From Haloplasma contractile SSD-17B (GTDB lineage Bacteria > Bacillota_I > Bacilli_A > Haloplasmatales > Haloplasmataceae): DNA of 64,000 bases. The stretch lies in assembly GCF_000215935.2 (NCBI RefSeq), contig NZ_AFNU02000012.1, positions 1 to 64,000 on the forward strand, read 5' to 3'. The notes beneath the pieces were generated by a model. The model worked only from the letters and a program-made list of their open reading frames with translations. It made no database searches and was not told where the DNA came from. Positions within the stretch are counted from its first letter, which is position 1, and every line of letters starts with the position of its first letter. This document shows positions 26,439 through 35,350 of this stretch, in pieces. A program made the translations under genes and the position numbers.

Positions 26439-27383
26439 CTATCTTCGTTCATCGCCCTCAATTTCTATTTCCTTTGTCATCCCTTGCTCTTTAATTTCAT
26501 AGTGATAGGTAACATTTCCATCCTCATCAGTTACTTCTGTTATCGTTGCTTCACCTTCTAGTTCATTGACTTCATATTCTAATTTATAAATTGTCTGATC
26601 ATCCTGGATCGCCTTTTTCAACTCATAACTGCTTTCATAGTCGTTATCAGTTAACTCAATCTCAATCTCAGTCTCATCACCTTCTTGTTCAATCTCTAGT
26701 TCTACTACCTTTTCTACTCCATTAATCTCAGTTTCAATTGCAAAATACTGTTCATCCTCTTCCCTCGCAATTTCGACATACACATAATTTCCTGTATCAT
26801 CAATCGTTTCAAACCACATTTCGGATTCGCCATTCACTCGTTCTTTCTCACCATCAATGACGTACTCAATCCCATCGATCACCATTATTCCTGAAAGTAT
26901 AAATTCTTCTTCCTCTAGGTTAGGGGTATCTTCATCTTCTTCCGTAGCCGATTCTAACGAATAGAAAATTGTATAGTAGTTATCTGCTATTTTATATGTC
27001 AGTTCTTGTTCATATTCTTTATGTGTTGTAGAAATGTTCTCTTCAATTTCTATCGCTGTATTTACTCCTTCATCGATAAATGGTTTTAACTTATTAAAGT
27101 AGAAATTAACTTCCTCTAACTGACGCTCTATATTTAGAGAGTTCTCATCATCCGTTCCTGTAGAACTTAATACACGATAATTAATTTCATCTTGGTTTCT
27201 TGCTGATGCGTTCAGTTCGTGATTACCCGTTGTTGTTGCGAGCAACTCGCTTGCTAAATAAGTTGATATTGCTAACGTTTGATTCGTAGTTAATTGAGCG
27301 TTTGTATCAGTCGTTGGTTTAGCACATCCGATTAAGGTAAGCACTACTATTAATACTATAGATAATGCAACTACTTTTTTCAT
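26439..27383 (-). CDS. Acidic lipoprotein, unknown function
   Basis: 314 residues. The signal peptide ends LIGC (Cys ~20), so it is lipid-anchored outside. The mature part is very acidic and beta-rich, with repeating pairs such as VVELEIEQEGDETEIEIEL and ATITEVTDEDGNVTYHYEI that suggest antiparallel sheets. No family recognised. ATG with AGAAGGAG. Single-gene unit with its own terminator. Confidence 0.7.
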   Translation of the reverse strand: MKKVVALSIVLIVVLTLIGCAKPTTDTNAQLTTNQTLAISTYLASELLATTTGNHELNASARNQDEINYRVLSSTGTDDENSLNIERQLEEVNFYFNKLKPFIDEGVNTAIEIEENISTTHKEYEQELTYKIADNYYTIFYSLESATEEDEDTPNLEEEEFILSGIMVIDGIEYVIDGEKERVNGESEMWFETIDDTGNYVYVEIAREEDEQYFAIETEINGVEKVVELEIEQEGDETEIEIELTDNDYESSYELKKAIQDDQTIYKLEYEVNELEGEATITEVTDEDGNVTYHYEIKEQGMTKEIEIEGDERR

Positions 27384-27696
27384 AACCTGTCTCCTTCTTC
27401 TAATAAATATTTGTCGGTTAATTCTCGCTTTTCTGTAATATTATTAGTATGCTAACATCCATTTGATTTTATTAACTTAACTAATTAAATACTAGTCATT
27501 CAATGTGGATCAATCTAATTGTTTATAATTATTTTAAATATAAAAAAAGATAGTCCTGAATACATCCAGAACCATCCTTTTGTTGCAAGCTAATATTTAA
27601 ATTGGATCGGTTAAAAACAAAAATTGGATCGAAAGTAATTAAAAAAACACAATAAAATTCCATACAGTGCAGTTTAATGTGTTTTTTATAAATTCT
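27384..27696. other. Intergenic region with two terminator-like hairpins
   Basis: Contains a G-U-rich hairpin with a T-run on the minus strand at ~27541-27582 and the terminator at 27643-27688, plus a 9-base direct repeat ATTGGATCG (near 27600 and 27625). No gene seen. Confidence 0.5.
27643..27688 (-). terminator. Terminator after the LRR protein gene
   Basis: AAAAACACATTAAA-type stem with its complement across a short loop; T-rich on the minus strand just after the stop codon. Confidence 0.65.
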
Positions 27697-28305
27697 TTAT
27701 TCAGTAGGTTCAATTGACCTTAATTCTACTGGAAATCCTATAGTTTCCCATGCAGCATTGAACCTATTCTCATCACCTTCTATAGCAACACTTGTTATTT
27801 CATTATAATCAAACGCTTGAACACCTATTGACATGACATTTTTTGGTATTGTTACATTCGTTAAATAATTATCCATAAACGCATAATGTCCTATACTTGT
27901 AACTTGATTAGGAATTATTATACGAGTTAATTTATTGGAATAAAATGTATTATCTTCTATTATTTTTACGCTTTCTGGAATCATTACATTGGTTAACTGA
28001 TTGTGACTAAAAGCACTTTCTCCTATTTTCGTTACACTATTTGGGATTACTACACTTGATAGTTGATTACTTGCAAATGCATAATCACCTATTTTTGTCA
28101 CTTCAATTCCTTTAATTTTATCTGGGATTAAAACATTTGTATTACACAACATACTCTCTTCTTTATAGTCAGTTTTAGTACCAGTATCTGGATCAAATTC
28201 AAAACAAGAACTTTTTGAATACACCGGTTTTAGTATAAATAATAAGGAAAACAATACAATAATCGTCGCAATAATTATAAACTTTTTTTTAGATAATTTT
28301 TTCAT
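27697..28305 (-). CDS. BspA-type leucine-rich-repeat surface protein
   Basis: 202 residues. A basic N-terminus (KKLSKKKF) and a hydrophobic segment (residues ~9-25) serve as signal or anchor; there is no lipobox. Five 23-residue LRR_5 repeats follow, of the pattern VTKIGxxAFxxNxLTxVxIPxSV (from about residue 70 to 170). Such domains bind host or environmental proteins or polysaccharide at the surface. The repeats are followed by a short capping segment with W and F. ATG at 28305 chosen; the in-frame GTGs upstream overlap the GGTGGGGAG site. Confidence 0.82.
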   Translation of the reverse strand: MKKLSKKKFIIIATIIVLFSLLFILKPVYSKSSCFEFDPDTGTKTDYKEESMLCNTNVLIPDKIKGIEVTKIGDYAFASNQLSSVVIPNSVTKIGESAFSHNQLTNVMIPESVKIIEDNTFYSNKLTRIIIPNQVTSIGHYAFMDNYLTNVTIPKNVMSIGVQAFDYNEITSVAIEGDENRFNAAWETIGFPVELRSIEPTE

Positions 28306-28475
28306 ACTCCCCACCACCCTTTTTTAACAAATTATACCATTTATAAAGAGTTGTAACAACTACACCATGTTAAGTTAGATGTATATATAAATTTTTCTTA
28401 TTTATTTAAAATACCAATTAAAATAATTGCTTATTTATTCTGGTTTTAGATCTTAATATGTCTTTAGTATCATGT

Positions 28476-28511
28476 AAAAAAGTCTTTTGCTACGGTAGCA
28501 AAAGACTTTTT
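28476..28511. terminator. Strong terminator after the DUF4397 gene
   Basis: AAAAAGTCTTTTGCTA/TAGCAAAAGACTTTTT, a perfect 16-base-pair stem that should work in both directions. Confidence 0.92.
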
Positions 28512-28553
28512 ATTGGTTTAGCATCAAATGTAAGATTATTACTTCTTAAGATA

Positions 28554-29684
28554 TTACATTTGATCTTCAAATAGAATAGCTTCTAATGGTGGGTTCCCAT
28601 TTAGTAATCCAATTGCGTATACAGTATACATTTGACCTGGATCAAATATTACGTTTGGTATTCTTAACGCAACTTGATTTGTTCCTGTTGGTCTTACTTG
28701 TAAGTCTACTGTTCCAGCTCCTACCGGAATATAGTCTGTTACTTCTTTGTATGCTGTATCAACAAACAACTTTGTTCCATCAGGTAACGTGATATCAACA
28801 GCCGGTGCGTTTGGCGATAGATGAACAAATCGTACTTGCGCTTGGTCATCATCATTACTCTTGTGACTAACTCGGTTATTTGCAAAGTCTGGAATCATCG
28901 ATTCAAATCCAAATTCAGTGTCTTCATTTAAATCAACATATTCGTTTGTAGTTCCATTAGCAAGATTTGAAAGATCACTTGCTGTTTCCCCTACAATGTC
29001 ACCAAGCTCATCTATTACCCAACCAACGGTATTTTCAAGACCATCAACAACAACTTCTACTGTGTTTCCGAATTGGTCGACTGTTTTCTTTACAGTATTA
29101 CCAATTCGATTCACCAAGCCTTCCACTACATTTCCTAAGTCACTAATAACTTTAGCTATAATTTTACCTGATTGATTAACAACAACTTCATAAACATTCC
29201 CTACACGGTCAATAACTCGTTTGATCCGGTCTCCTGCATGAACCATAATATTACCTGTTTCATCAATAGCATCTTCAACGATTTCACCTGTTTGGTCAAC
29301 TACTACCTCTATAGTATTTCCTAAACGATCTTGAACTTTCTTAATTACTGTGTCCTCTTTACGTTTTTTCAAACTCGATTTTCGATTCGCGACTTCATCT
29401 TCGAGCACAACTAATTTCAACTGTCCTGTCTCACTAATTGCACTGATTGTCAAATATTTATCCCCATCAATCATAATCGTTTGATTATAAAGTAAATCTC
29501 CATTTTCAGAGTCGTAGATTTTTACATTATATCGTCCTTTTTCAAGGGGTAAATACTCTGTTACCTCACCATATTCTAATCCGCTAATTACCTGTTGATC
29601 ATTAATATAGATATCCACCGGTCTTTCAATTGTTGCTGCATGAAAAATTCTAACCTTCGCAACACTATTCACTCTATTATTCAT
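28554..29684 (-). CDS. DUF4397 protein with two flanking domains and a central repeat rod
   Basis: 376 residues. An N-terminal DUF4397-like beta domain (residues ~8-95, KVRIFHAATIERPVDIYIND) and a second one at the C-terminus (~285-376, QVRFVHLSPNAPAVDITLPD) enclose ~150 residues of 11-residue repeats such as DRLGNTIEVVVDQTGEIVED and DQFGNTVEVVVDGLENTVG. No signal peptide or membrane segment is visible although DUF4397 proteins are often exported. ATG at 29684 follows AGGGAGGAG; the earlier in-frame ATG has no site. The rod looks amphipathic and could self-associate. Function unknown. Confidence 0.8.
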   Translation of the reverse strand: MNNRVNSVAKVRIFHAATIERPVDIYINDQQVISGLEYGEVTEYLPLEKGRYNVKIYDSENGDLLYNQTIMIDGDKYLTISAISETGQLKLVVLEDEVANRKSSLKKRKEDTVIKKVQDRLGNTIEVVVDQTGEIVEDAIDETGNIMVHAGDRIKRVIDRVGNVYEVVVNQSGKIIAKVISDLGNVVEGLVNRIGNTVKKTVDQFGNTVEVVVDGLENTVGWVIDELGDIVGETASDLSNLANGTTNEYVDLNEDTEFGFESMIPDFANNRVSHKSNDDDQAQVRFVHLSPNAPAVDITLPDGTKLFVDTAYKEVTDYIPVGAGTVDLQVRPTGTNQVALRIPNVIFDPGQMYTVYAIGLLNGNPPLEAILFEDQM

Positions 29685-29803
29685 GACTTTTCTCCTCCCT
29701 TTACAATCTAATATAGTATATGAAGGGATGAGTAATTGTCTATAAATACACATACTTTAAACCTAAAATGGTTAATCTGACCTAGGACAGATCTCTTAAT
29801 TGA

Positions 29804-29828
29804 ATATGAAAAGAGCCGCTTTTCATAT
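29804..29828. terminator. Perfect hairpin downstream of the P-loop gene
   Basis: ATATGAAAAG/CTTTTCATAT, ten perfect pairs with a five-base loop, directly after the gene ending at 29850. It has no clear T-tail, so it could be a processing or weak termination site. Confidence 0.5.
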
Positions 29829-29849
29829 AGGACTCTTTAGTATTTTAAA

Positions 29850-30410
29850 TTAGAAGGTAAATTTTTCAACAATCAACTTTGCTACCTCATTAGGTTCTAG
29901 ATTTGTATTATTGATTTTTATGTAATTCTCGTATTTGATTTCACCTTCATACGAGTTTAACCGATACTTATCCTCTAAGTATCTAAATGTTTTTTCTGAC
30001 TTTTCCACATTCCGCTTCGTTGGTTTATTTTCTAGACGGTTTGGTGTCTTATTACGTTCAATACGTGCATCAAAGTCTGCCTCAAGTTCTACAAGATATA
30101 CATCGGCATCACGTTCTTTAAAGAGGTTCATAATTTCATGGACATACTCCCAATCAGATTGTTGATCAAGTGCCCACATATAAGTAAAAATCAAACCTTC
30201 TGAGTCGCCTTTTGATACTTCTTCAAATATTTCACGTCGAAATAAACCATTAAGACGCTTAAATCCAGGATCACCAAACTCGAAAAAATTTGATAGCAAA
30301 TCAATCGTCATATGATTATGAAATAACTTTAAACCTGTTTTCGTTGCTAGTTCCTGACCTATCGTCATTTTACCTACTGCATGCGGTCCAAATATAATAA
30401 CTAGTTTCAT
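29850..30410 (-). CDS. P-loop kinase-like ATPase
   Basis: 186 residues, cytosolic. Walker A GPHAVGKMT (residues 8-16); a shikimate-kinase/AAA_33-like layout with HNHMTIDLL, Walker-B-like VYLVEL near residue 105, and a lid with R residues (RIERNKTPNR). Probably phosphorylates a small molecule or nucleotide; substrate unknown. ATG with GGAG. Single gene. Confidence 0.78.
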   Translation of the reverse strand: MKLVIIFGPHAVGKMTIGQELATKTGLKLFHNHMTIDLLSNFFEFGDPGFKRLNGLFRREIFEEVSKGDSEGLIFTYMWALDQQSDWEYVHEIMNLFKERDADVYLVELEADFDARIERNKTPNRLENKPTKRNVEKSEKTFRYLEDKYRLNSYEGEIKYENYIKINNTNLEPNEVAKLIVEKFTF

Positions 30411-30573
30411 GTTTTACAACTCCTCTATGGTTTAACTTAATATACCTATAATACTATATATAGACAGGTAAATTCCACCTTATAGTTTATTTTAAATGTT
30501 ACAAATCTTATCTGATATAAAGTTATGACTATACTTCAAGGTAACTTGTGGAAATCTAGTCCATCCCTTTTAA

Positions 30574-31830
30574 TTAAATGGCTCTTATTTCTTTCACTCG
30601 TGTCATAGCGAAAGTTAATAGGATCATAATGACACCACAGGTCATTGGTAGAATCCATGGATTAATCCTATCTACAAGAAGTCCACCAATAATTGCTCCA
30701 ATAGGAGATAGCCCTTGTGCTAATGTCCCTAGAACTCCCTGAACTCGACCTAGCATTTCATTAGGAACTAGTTTTTGCATGGTCACACCAATCGGAACAT
30801 TTATAAAAATTGATGCAATTGCCATTGTTAAATACATTCCCATTAGAATAATTAAATAATACAAATTACTGAGTTGAAAGATTTTCTCAGACGTTACAAC
30901 TCCTACTAAGAATATTCCTACAGAAAATACTAAGATACAGATGATTAGGCGTTTGTAATTACTCTTAGCTTGTGGTAAAACGGATAAAACTAGTGAGGCA
31001 ACTAACATCCCAACAGGAAACATGATGTTTAGTAAGCTGTATTCAAATTCGCTAAACTTCCATAATTCTACGACAATATAGGGAATTGGTACTGTTAAGC
31101 CCATGATTGTGAATAGATTAAAGAATATAACAAATGCTCCTAGCACTAATAGCCATTTTTCTTGTTTCATATAGTCAATTCCCTCTTTTAAGTCTGTAAA
31201 GAAGGACCACTTTTCAGTTTGCACCTGTACTTCTTTTTCTATATCTACAGGTTTATGAACATTAAACTTTATAAACAACTCTGATAAACCTGATACAATA
31301 AACGATAGACCATTAACTAATAAGAATAAACGTATATCAATTAGCGCATACACAATCCCTCCTACAAAAGGCCCTGTAATAGCCGCTATTGAGGCAGACG
31401 CTTCACTCAAAGAATTGACACGTGTCAGATTTTTCTCACTTACCACATTTGGGATCGATGATGATAAAGCAGTATTAAAAAATGTACTACAGGTTGCTAA
31501 CAAGAATGTGGTCACATAAATATAACCAATTCGCAGCTCATCTGCAAAACTTAATCCCATTAAAGAGAGAACAATAATCCCACTTAGTAAATCAAGCATA
31601 ACAATTAATCGTTTCCTATTAAACCTGTCTGTTATCACTCCCGATACAGGACCAAATATAACTCTTGGAAATACACCTAATGCAAATGATAGACCGAAAT
31701 TTAATGCAGAACCTGTCACTTTTAACACATATAAACTAATCGCAAAGCTATAGATATAGCTCCCAAAGAGTGATACTACCTTACCTGTAAGGAGCAAAAT
31801 CATATTTGAGATTTCTGTTGATTTTTTCAT
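30574..31830 (-). CDS. Major-facilitator efflux transporter
   Basis: 418 residues, twelve membrane segments, with the MFS loop GVITDRFNRKRLI between segments 2 and 3 and a central cytosolic loop near residue 195. It resembles the macrolide/drug efflux group (NRE/MefA-type MFS). It starts 12 bases after the sigma-factor gene, and its AGGGGG site overlaps the end of that gene, so the two are one operon. The pump is therefore a likely target or partner of that sigma factor. Confidence 0.88.
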   Translation of the reverse strand: MKKSTEISNMILLLTGKVVSLFGSYIYSFAISLYVLKVTGSALNFGLSFALGVFPRVIFGPVSGVITDRFNRKRLIVMLDLLSGIIVLSLMGLSFADELRIGYIYVTTFLLATCSTFFNTALSSSIPNVVSEKNLTRVNSLSEASASIAAITGPFVGGIVYALIDIRLFLLVNGLSFIVSGLSELFIKFNVHKPVDIEKEVQVQTEKWSFFTDLKEGIDYMKQEKWLLVLGAFVIFFNLFTIMGLTVPIPYIVVELWKFSEFEYSLLNIMFPVGMLVASLVLSVLPQAKSNYKRLIICILVFSVGIFLVGVVTSEKIFQLSNLYYLIILMGMYLTMAIASIFINVPIGVTMQKLVPNEMLGRVQGVLGTLAQGLSPIGAIIGGLLVDRINPWILPMTCGVIMILLTFAMTRVKEIRAI

Positions 31831-31842
31831 TATTTAATCCCC

Positions 31843-33402
31843 CTATTTATTTACAATAATATAAGCCGATAACACATCATGACATGGTTTCGGTAAATGG
31901 ATATCATTATTTAAATAACAAGTATTCATGATTTCTACAATAAATGATTCCACTTGTTTCAGTGACACGATTGCTTTTAAGTCAGTTATTTTTTTGGGAA
32001 CATAATTCTTTAGTATTTTTTCAGTTTTAGGAATAATTGCTATAAATTCATGATACAAATCTACAACTGCATCTTCTAATAGTTCCTTTAGTGCCCGAAA
32101 TTCTTTCTTAGTAAAAACCGGCATATTCACGGTAAGTCCATCATTTTGATAAACATACCCCTCCTTAATAAGGGATAGTAGTTCATTTTCTTCATATTTA
32201 TTAAGATCCAAGTCAGCCTCGCTAGCTATTTTTAACAGTGTATCACCAGTAATCTGAGAGCATAAATCCTGGTATTTTTTATCTATAAGTGCATAATCCA
32301 TTACTACTAATGCATTACCTGAATCATCTGTATATCCATTAATACCGATATCAAAATCTTGGTCACCATAATCGCGCTCCATTCCCCATACATATCCACG
32401 ATAATCCTTATTAATTGATGGCAATTCTTTGATTTCATGTTTAAGAAACCGTTCTATTACCATTTCATATAGCGTAATGGATAATAACTGCCATTTTAAT
32501 GTGTTAAACGGTAGATCTGCACCCTTGAAGCCTATACTTCGTATTAAATTCTCTTTTTCATTTATAAAGTTATTTAAATCATTTGCTAACTCAGCGTAGT
32601 GGTCTTTTGTTTTATTATACAGTTCCTCTTCAAACTCTTTTGTAAAAATTACTATATTAGACTGAAACTTATTTGATTTTTTTGTTAACAAGTTATTCTC
32701 AAGAAGGATATCGATTTCATCCTCAAGGTAGACAGAAGCAACGCCTAGTTCAACACTAAGTTGTTCAGTCGTAATTGGTGAGTAAAAGGTTTCAAGCATA
32801 ATGTTTCCAGGTAGTTTTCGCTTAAATAATTTGTGATAATAATTTTTTGAATTTCCCCAGTAATAAATACTGAATCTCCTTGGATTAAAGCTTCGTTCCC
32901 CGCGTTCTCTAATCATGTTGACACCTTCCTTAACCTTTTTTCGTGATTTAAATAGATATTGCTTAACCATGTTCTCCGACATGCTTAGTTCCTCTGCAAT
33001 CTGTGCACAACTTCTCTCTTTAATATAGTAGAGCATCATCGTCTCACGGTATAGCCCTGATAAAATTGAGATTTCTCTGAATATAAGTCCTAACTCCTCT
33101 TGTTCTTCTACTTGATCGGTGATTCTATTTTCATACTCAATATGGTACTGTTCATTAAATTCGATATGCGTATTCTTACCTTTCTTTCTTAAATAGGTTT
33201 TAAATACATTATTCGCAACGGCCCACATCCAACCATAAAACTTGCGTTCATCCTTTAGTTGGTTATACGAGTCGTACAGATTTAGTAAGATTTCTTGCGA
33301 TAAGTCCTCAGCCTCATGGCGATTGTTCGTCCGCTTTAACGAATAGGCAAATATAGGTTCTACTGCCTCTTTTATCTTCTCTACAATTGCTGTATCATCC
33401 AT
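31843..33402 (-). CDS. ECF-type sigma factor with large fused C-terminal region
   Basis: 519 residues instead of the usual ~180 for ECF sigma factors. Sigma2 spans ~1-75 (HEAEDLSQEILLNLY, FYGWMWAVANNVFKTYLRKK) and sigma4 ~115-170 (YRETMMLYYIKERSCAQIAEEL, MSENMVKQYLFKSRKKV). From ~180 onward a ~340-residue region contains SFNPRRFSIYYWG and a winged-helix-like stretch (ITTEQLSVELGVASVYLEDEI), then unknown helices. No anti-sigma gene is adjacent, so the tail may hold the factor inactive or bind a ligand. Start ATG 33402, nine bases from GGAGG. Co-transcribed with the MFS pump. Confidence 0.85.
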   Translation of the reverse strand: MDDTAIVEKIKEAVEPIFAYSLKRTNNRHEAEDLSQEILLNLYDSYNQLKDERKFYGWMWAVANNVFKTYLRKKGKNTHIEFNEQYHIEYENRITDQVEEQEELGLIFREISILSGLYRETMMLYYIKERSCAQIAEELSMSENMVKQYLFKSRKKVKEGVNMIRERGERSFNPRRFSIYYWGNSKNYYHKLFKRKLPGNIMLETFYSPITTEQLSVELGVASVYLEDEIDILLENNLLTKKSNKFQSNIVIFTKEFEEELYNKTKDHYAELANDLNNFINEKENLIRSIGFKGADLPFNTLKWQLLSITLYEMVIERFLKHEIKELPSINKDYRGYVWGMERDYGDQDFDIGINGYTDDSGNALVVMDYALIDKKYQDLCSQITGDTLLKIASEADLDLNKYEENELLSLIKEGYVYQNDGLTVNMPVFTKKEFRALKELLEDAVVDLYHEFIAIIPKTEKILKNYVPKKITDLKAIVSLKQVESFIVEIMNTCYLNNDIHLPKPCHDVLSAYIIVNK

Positions 33403-33636
33403 AGAAACAAGCCTCCTCCCCTTTGTCCTCACTCATATAGTGTCAGAAACGTTCATTTGGTTATCTGATTTTTAAAAAAAGTTTTATTTTTTTTGGCTAT
33501 GTTAACAACCAATGTGCTATAGGTCACATCTTCTCTCATTTTTTCGTAAGTCATGTGTAAATAAATTTGAGTTTATAACGAAAGAACTGCCGAATATGTT
33601 GAACTAACTATAATACCGGATTACTATTAGGAATCG

Positions 33637-33690
33637 TCGCTCTGTTTAGACGGATTTTAATAACAATACGTTTCACAAAACAGAGCGTTT
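33637..33690. repeat. Dispersed hairpin repeat, copy 2
   Basis: CGCTCTGTT...AACAGAGCG stem, loop with ATTTTAATAACAATAC, then GTTTTTTT on the plus strand. Related to the copy at 11211-11262 in both stem and loop. Confidence 0.5.
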
Positions 33691-33715
33691 TTTTCTAACG
33701 ACTCGTATTCATTTC

Positions 33716-33747
33716 AAAAAAGCCCTTAGTATTATATAACTAAAGGC
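33716..33747 (-). terminator. Terminator after the 33792 small gene
   Basis: GCCTTTAGT...ACTAAGGGC on the minus strand followed by TTTTTT. Confidence 0.75.
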
Positions 33748-33791
33748 ATTCATTTTGTCCATTATTTAATTGTACGATACTTATATTCCTG

Positions 33792-34055
33792 TTACTTAAC
33801 AAAGGTTAACTTGAAATCCTCCAACCATGGAGAATCCTCTATCTGATTCCCTTCAGAATCTACAATACTGATGTATACGATGGATGTTCGAGAATCCCAT
33901 ATTGCTTTTTCTGTTTTTAATTTGGACTGAACACTTGAAAAATGCACGGTATAAATATAGCCATTATTAATCTCCATTACTTCATAATCATAATCGTCTG
34001 AGATAATTTCCATTAATAACCAATTATAGTATAGCATAAAAAAAATAAGTAGCAC
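33792..34055 (-). CDS. Small membrane-anchored protein, possibly a truncated paralogue
   Basis: 87 residues: one N-terminal hydrophobic stretch (LLIFFMLYYNWLL) and then a small soluble domain ending in ISIVDSEG...FKLTFVK. The end resembles that of the 365-residue membrane protein at 44464-45561 (YYVDQDEE...FELTFVKK). The start is a GTG very close to AGAGG, so either the true start differs or the gene is a shortened remnant. Has its own terminator. Confidence 0.45.
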   Translation of the reverse strand: MLLIFFMLYYNWLLMEIISDDYDYEVMEINNGYIYTVHFSSVQSKLKTEKAIWDSRTSIVYISIVDSEGNQIEDSPWLEDFKLTFVK

Positions 34056-34193
34056 ACCTCTGATAACAATCTTGATGGATTTAGTGGTAATAATTCAAAA
34101 AAATATCGATTAATAAACTCAATCACATAACAAGAATAGGATGCTGATCACTTAGCTAGCACTTTTTTATGTCAAAAAGAATTACAGTAAAAA

Positions 34194-34227
34194 ACATGCC
34201 ACCAGATACTAAACCAGTGGCATGTTT
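34194..34227 (-). terminator. Terminator after the aldo/keto reductase gene
   Basis: ACATGCCAC/GTGGCATGT hairpin with A/T tracts on both sides, directly after the stop codon. Confidence 0.88.
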
Positions 34228-34240
34228 TTATGATTTATAA

Positions 34241-35062
34241 TTAGTTAGTTGTATTCTTTAATCCATCCAAATAGTTCATGTCTTCATCACTGATTTCAAA
34301 GTCGACATTAGCGTTGTTTATAATATATTCTTCATGTGTCGATTTTGGTAATGGCAACACACCTTTTTGGATCACATAACGAATGCAAATTTGAGGTACA
34401 GATACATTGTACTTCTTAGCTAATTCTGCAACGTCTTCATTTTTCAGAAGTTTACCGGTTGCAAGTGGTGAGTAACCCTCTACTAGTATACCGTTCTCTT
34501 TACAGAAGTTTGTGATTTCGTCTTGTGTATCTCCGATGAAGTATCGTATTTGGTTTGCCATTGGTTTTACCGTGCATGTTTCTAAAATTGCTTTTAGATC
34601 GTTAACATTGAAGTTTGATACTCCAATCGCTTTAGCACGTCCACTCTTGTAGATTTCCTCCATTGCTTTCCATACTTCAATATTTTCTTTTGTACAGTCT
34701 TTACCGATTTCACTCCACGGCCAAGGCGCATGGATTAGGTAAAGGTCTACATATTCAAGACCTAATTGTTCCATTGTATCTTCAAATGCATCAAGTGCAC
34801 CCTCATAAGTCTTAATTTCAGCTCGTAATTTTGACGTTACAAAAATATCCTCGCGATTAATACCTGAATCACGAACTGCTTTTCCTACGCTTTCCTCATT
34901 TTCATAACCATTTGCAGTATCAATATGACGGTAACCATTCTTTAAAGCGTATGTTACTGAGTTGTAGGTTGCTTCACCATTTGGTATTTGCCATGTTCCA
35001 AATCCTACCTTAGGTATTTTAATTCCATTCTCTAACTCATAAGTTTCAGTAATAATTCCCAT
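34241..35062 (-). CDS. Aldo/keto reductase
   Basis: 273 residues, cytosolic NADPH-dependent reductase of the AKR5-type (2,5-diketo-gluconate reductase-like). The TIM-barrel catalytic set is complete: HIDTANGYENEESVG (Asp and Tyr, near residues 47-56), TSKL (Lys, ~77), LIHAPWPW (His, ~109), and the cofactor segment LPKSTHEEYI near the end (Lys/Ser for the NADPH phosphate). ATG with GGAGG. Reduces aldehydes such as methylglyoxal or sugar carbonyls in relatives. Monocistronic. Confidence 0.92.
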   Translation of the reverse strand: MGIITETYELENGIKIPKVGFGTWQIPNGEATYNSVTYALKNGYRHIDTANGYENEESVGKAVRDSGINREDIFVTSKLRAEIKTYEGALDAFEDTMEQLGLEYVDLYLIHAPWPWSEIGKDCTKENIEVWKAMEEIYKSGRAKAIGVSNFNVNDLKAILETCTVKPMANQIRYFIGDTQDEITNFCKENGILVEGYSPLATGKLLKNEDVAELAKKYNVSVPQICIRYVIQKGVLPLPKSTHEEYIINNANVDFEISDEDMNYLDGLKNTTN

Positions 35063-35309
35063 GTTGTAAATTCCTCCTAAGTTTTTTCTATCTAATTACA
35101 TTGTAAACCCTAACATGGGGTTAGGTCAAGGGAAAATATAAACGTTTCGATTAATAATCGTGTAAATATATCATTCTATTGATAGAGGCATATAGTCTTA
35201 TTAATTATTTATGATTGTAAATGAATACACAATTGATGTTATTTTTTATTCATGGTTTCACAACTAGTTGTTTCATATGTTTTTATCTATACATATCTTC
35301 AATACGTGG

Positions 35310-35315
35310 TATAAT
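35310..35315 (+). promoter_or_regulatory. Likely -10 box of the GGDEF gene
   Basis: TATAAT about 40 bases before the GTG start; the -35 region is poor (CTATAC at standard spacing). Confidence 0.35.
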
Positions 35316-35350
35316 AATGTCAATATATGTATGGACTGAGGTGATGTGCT

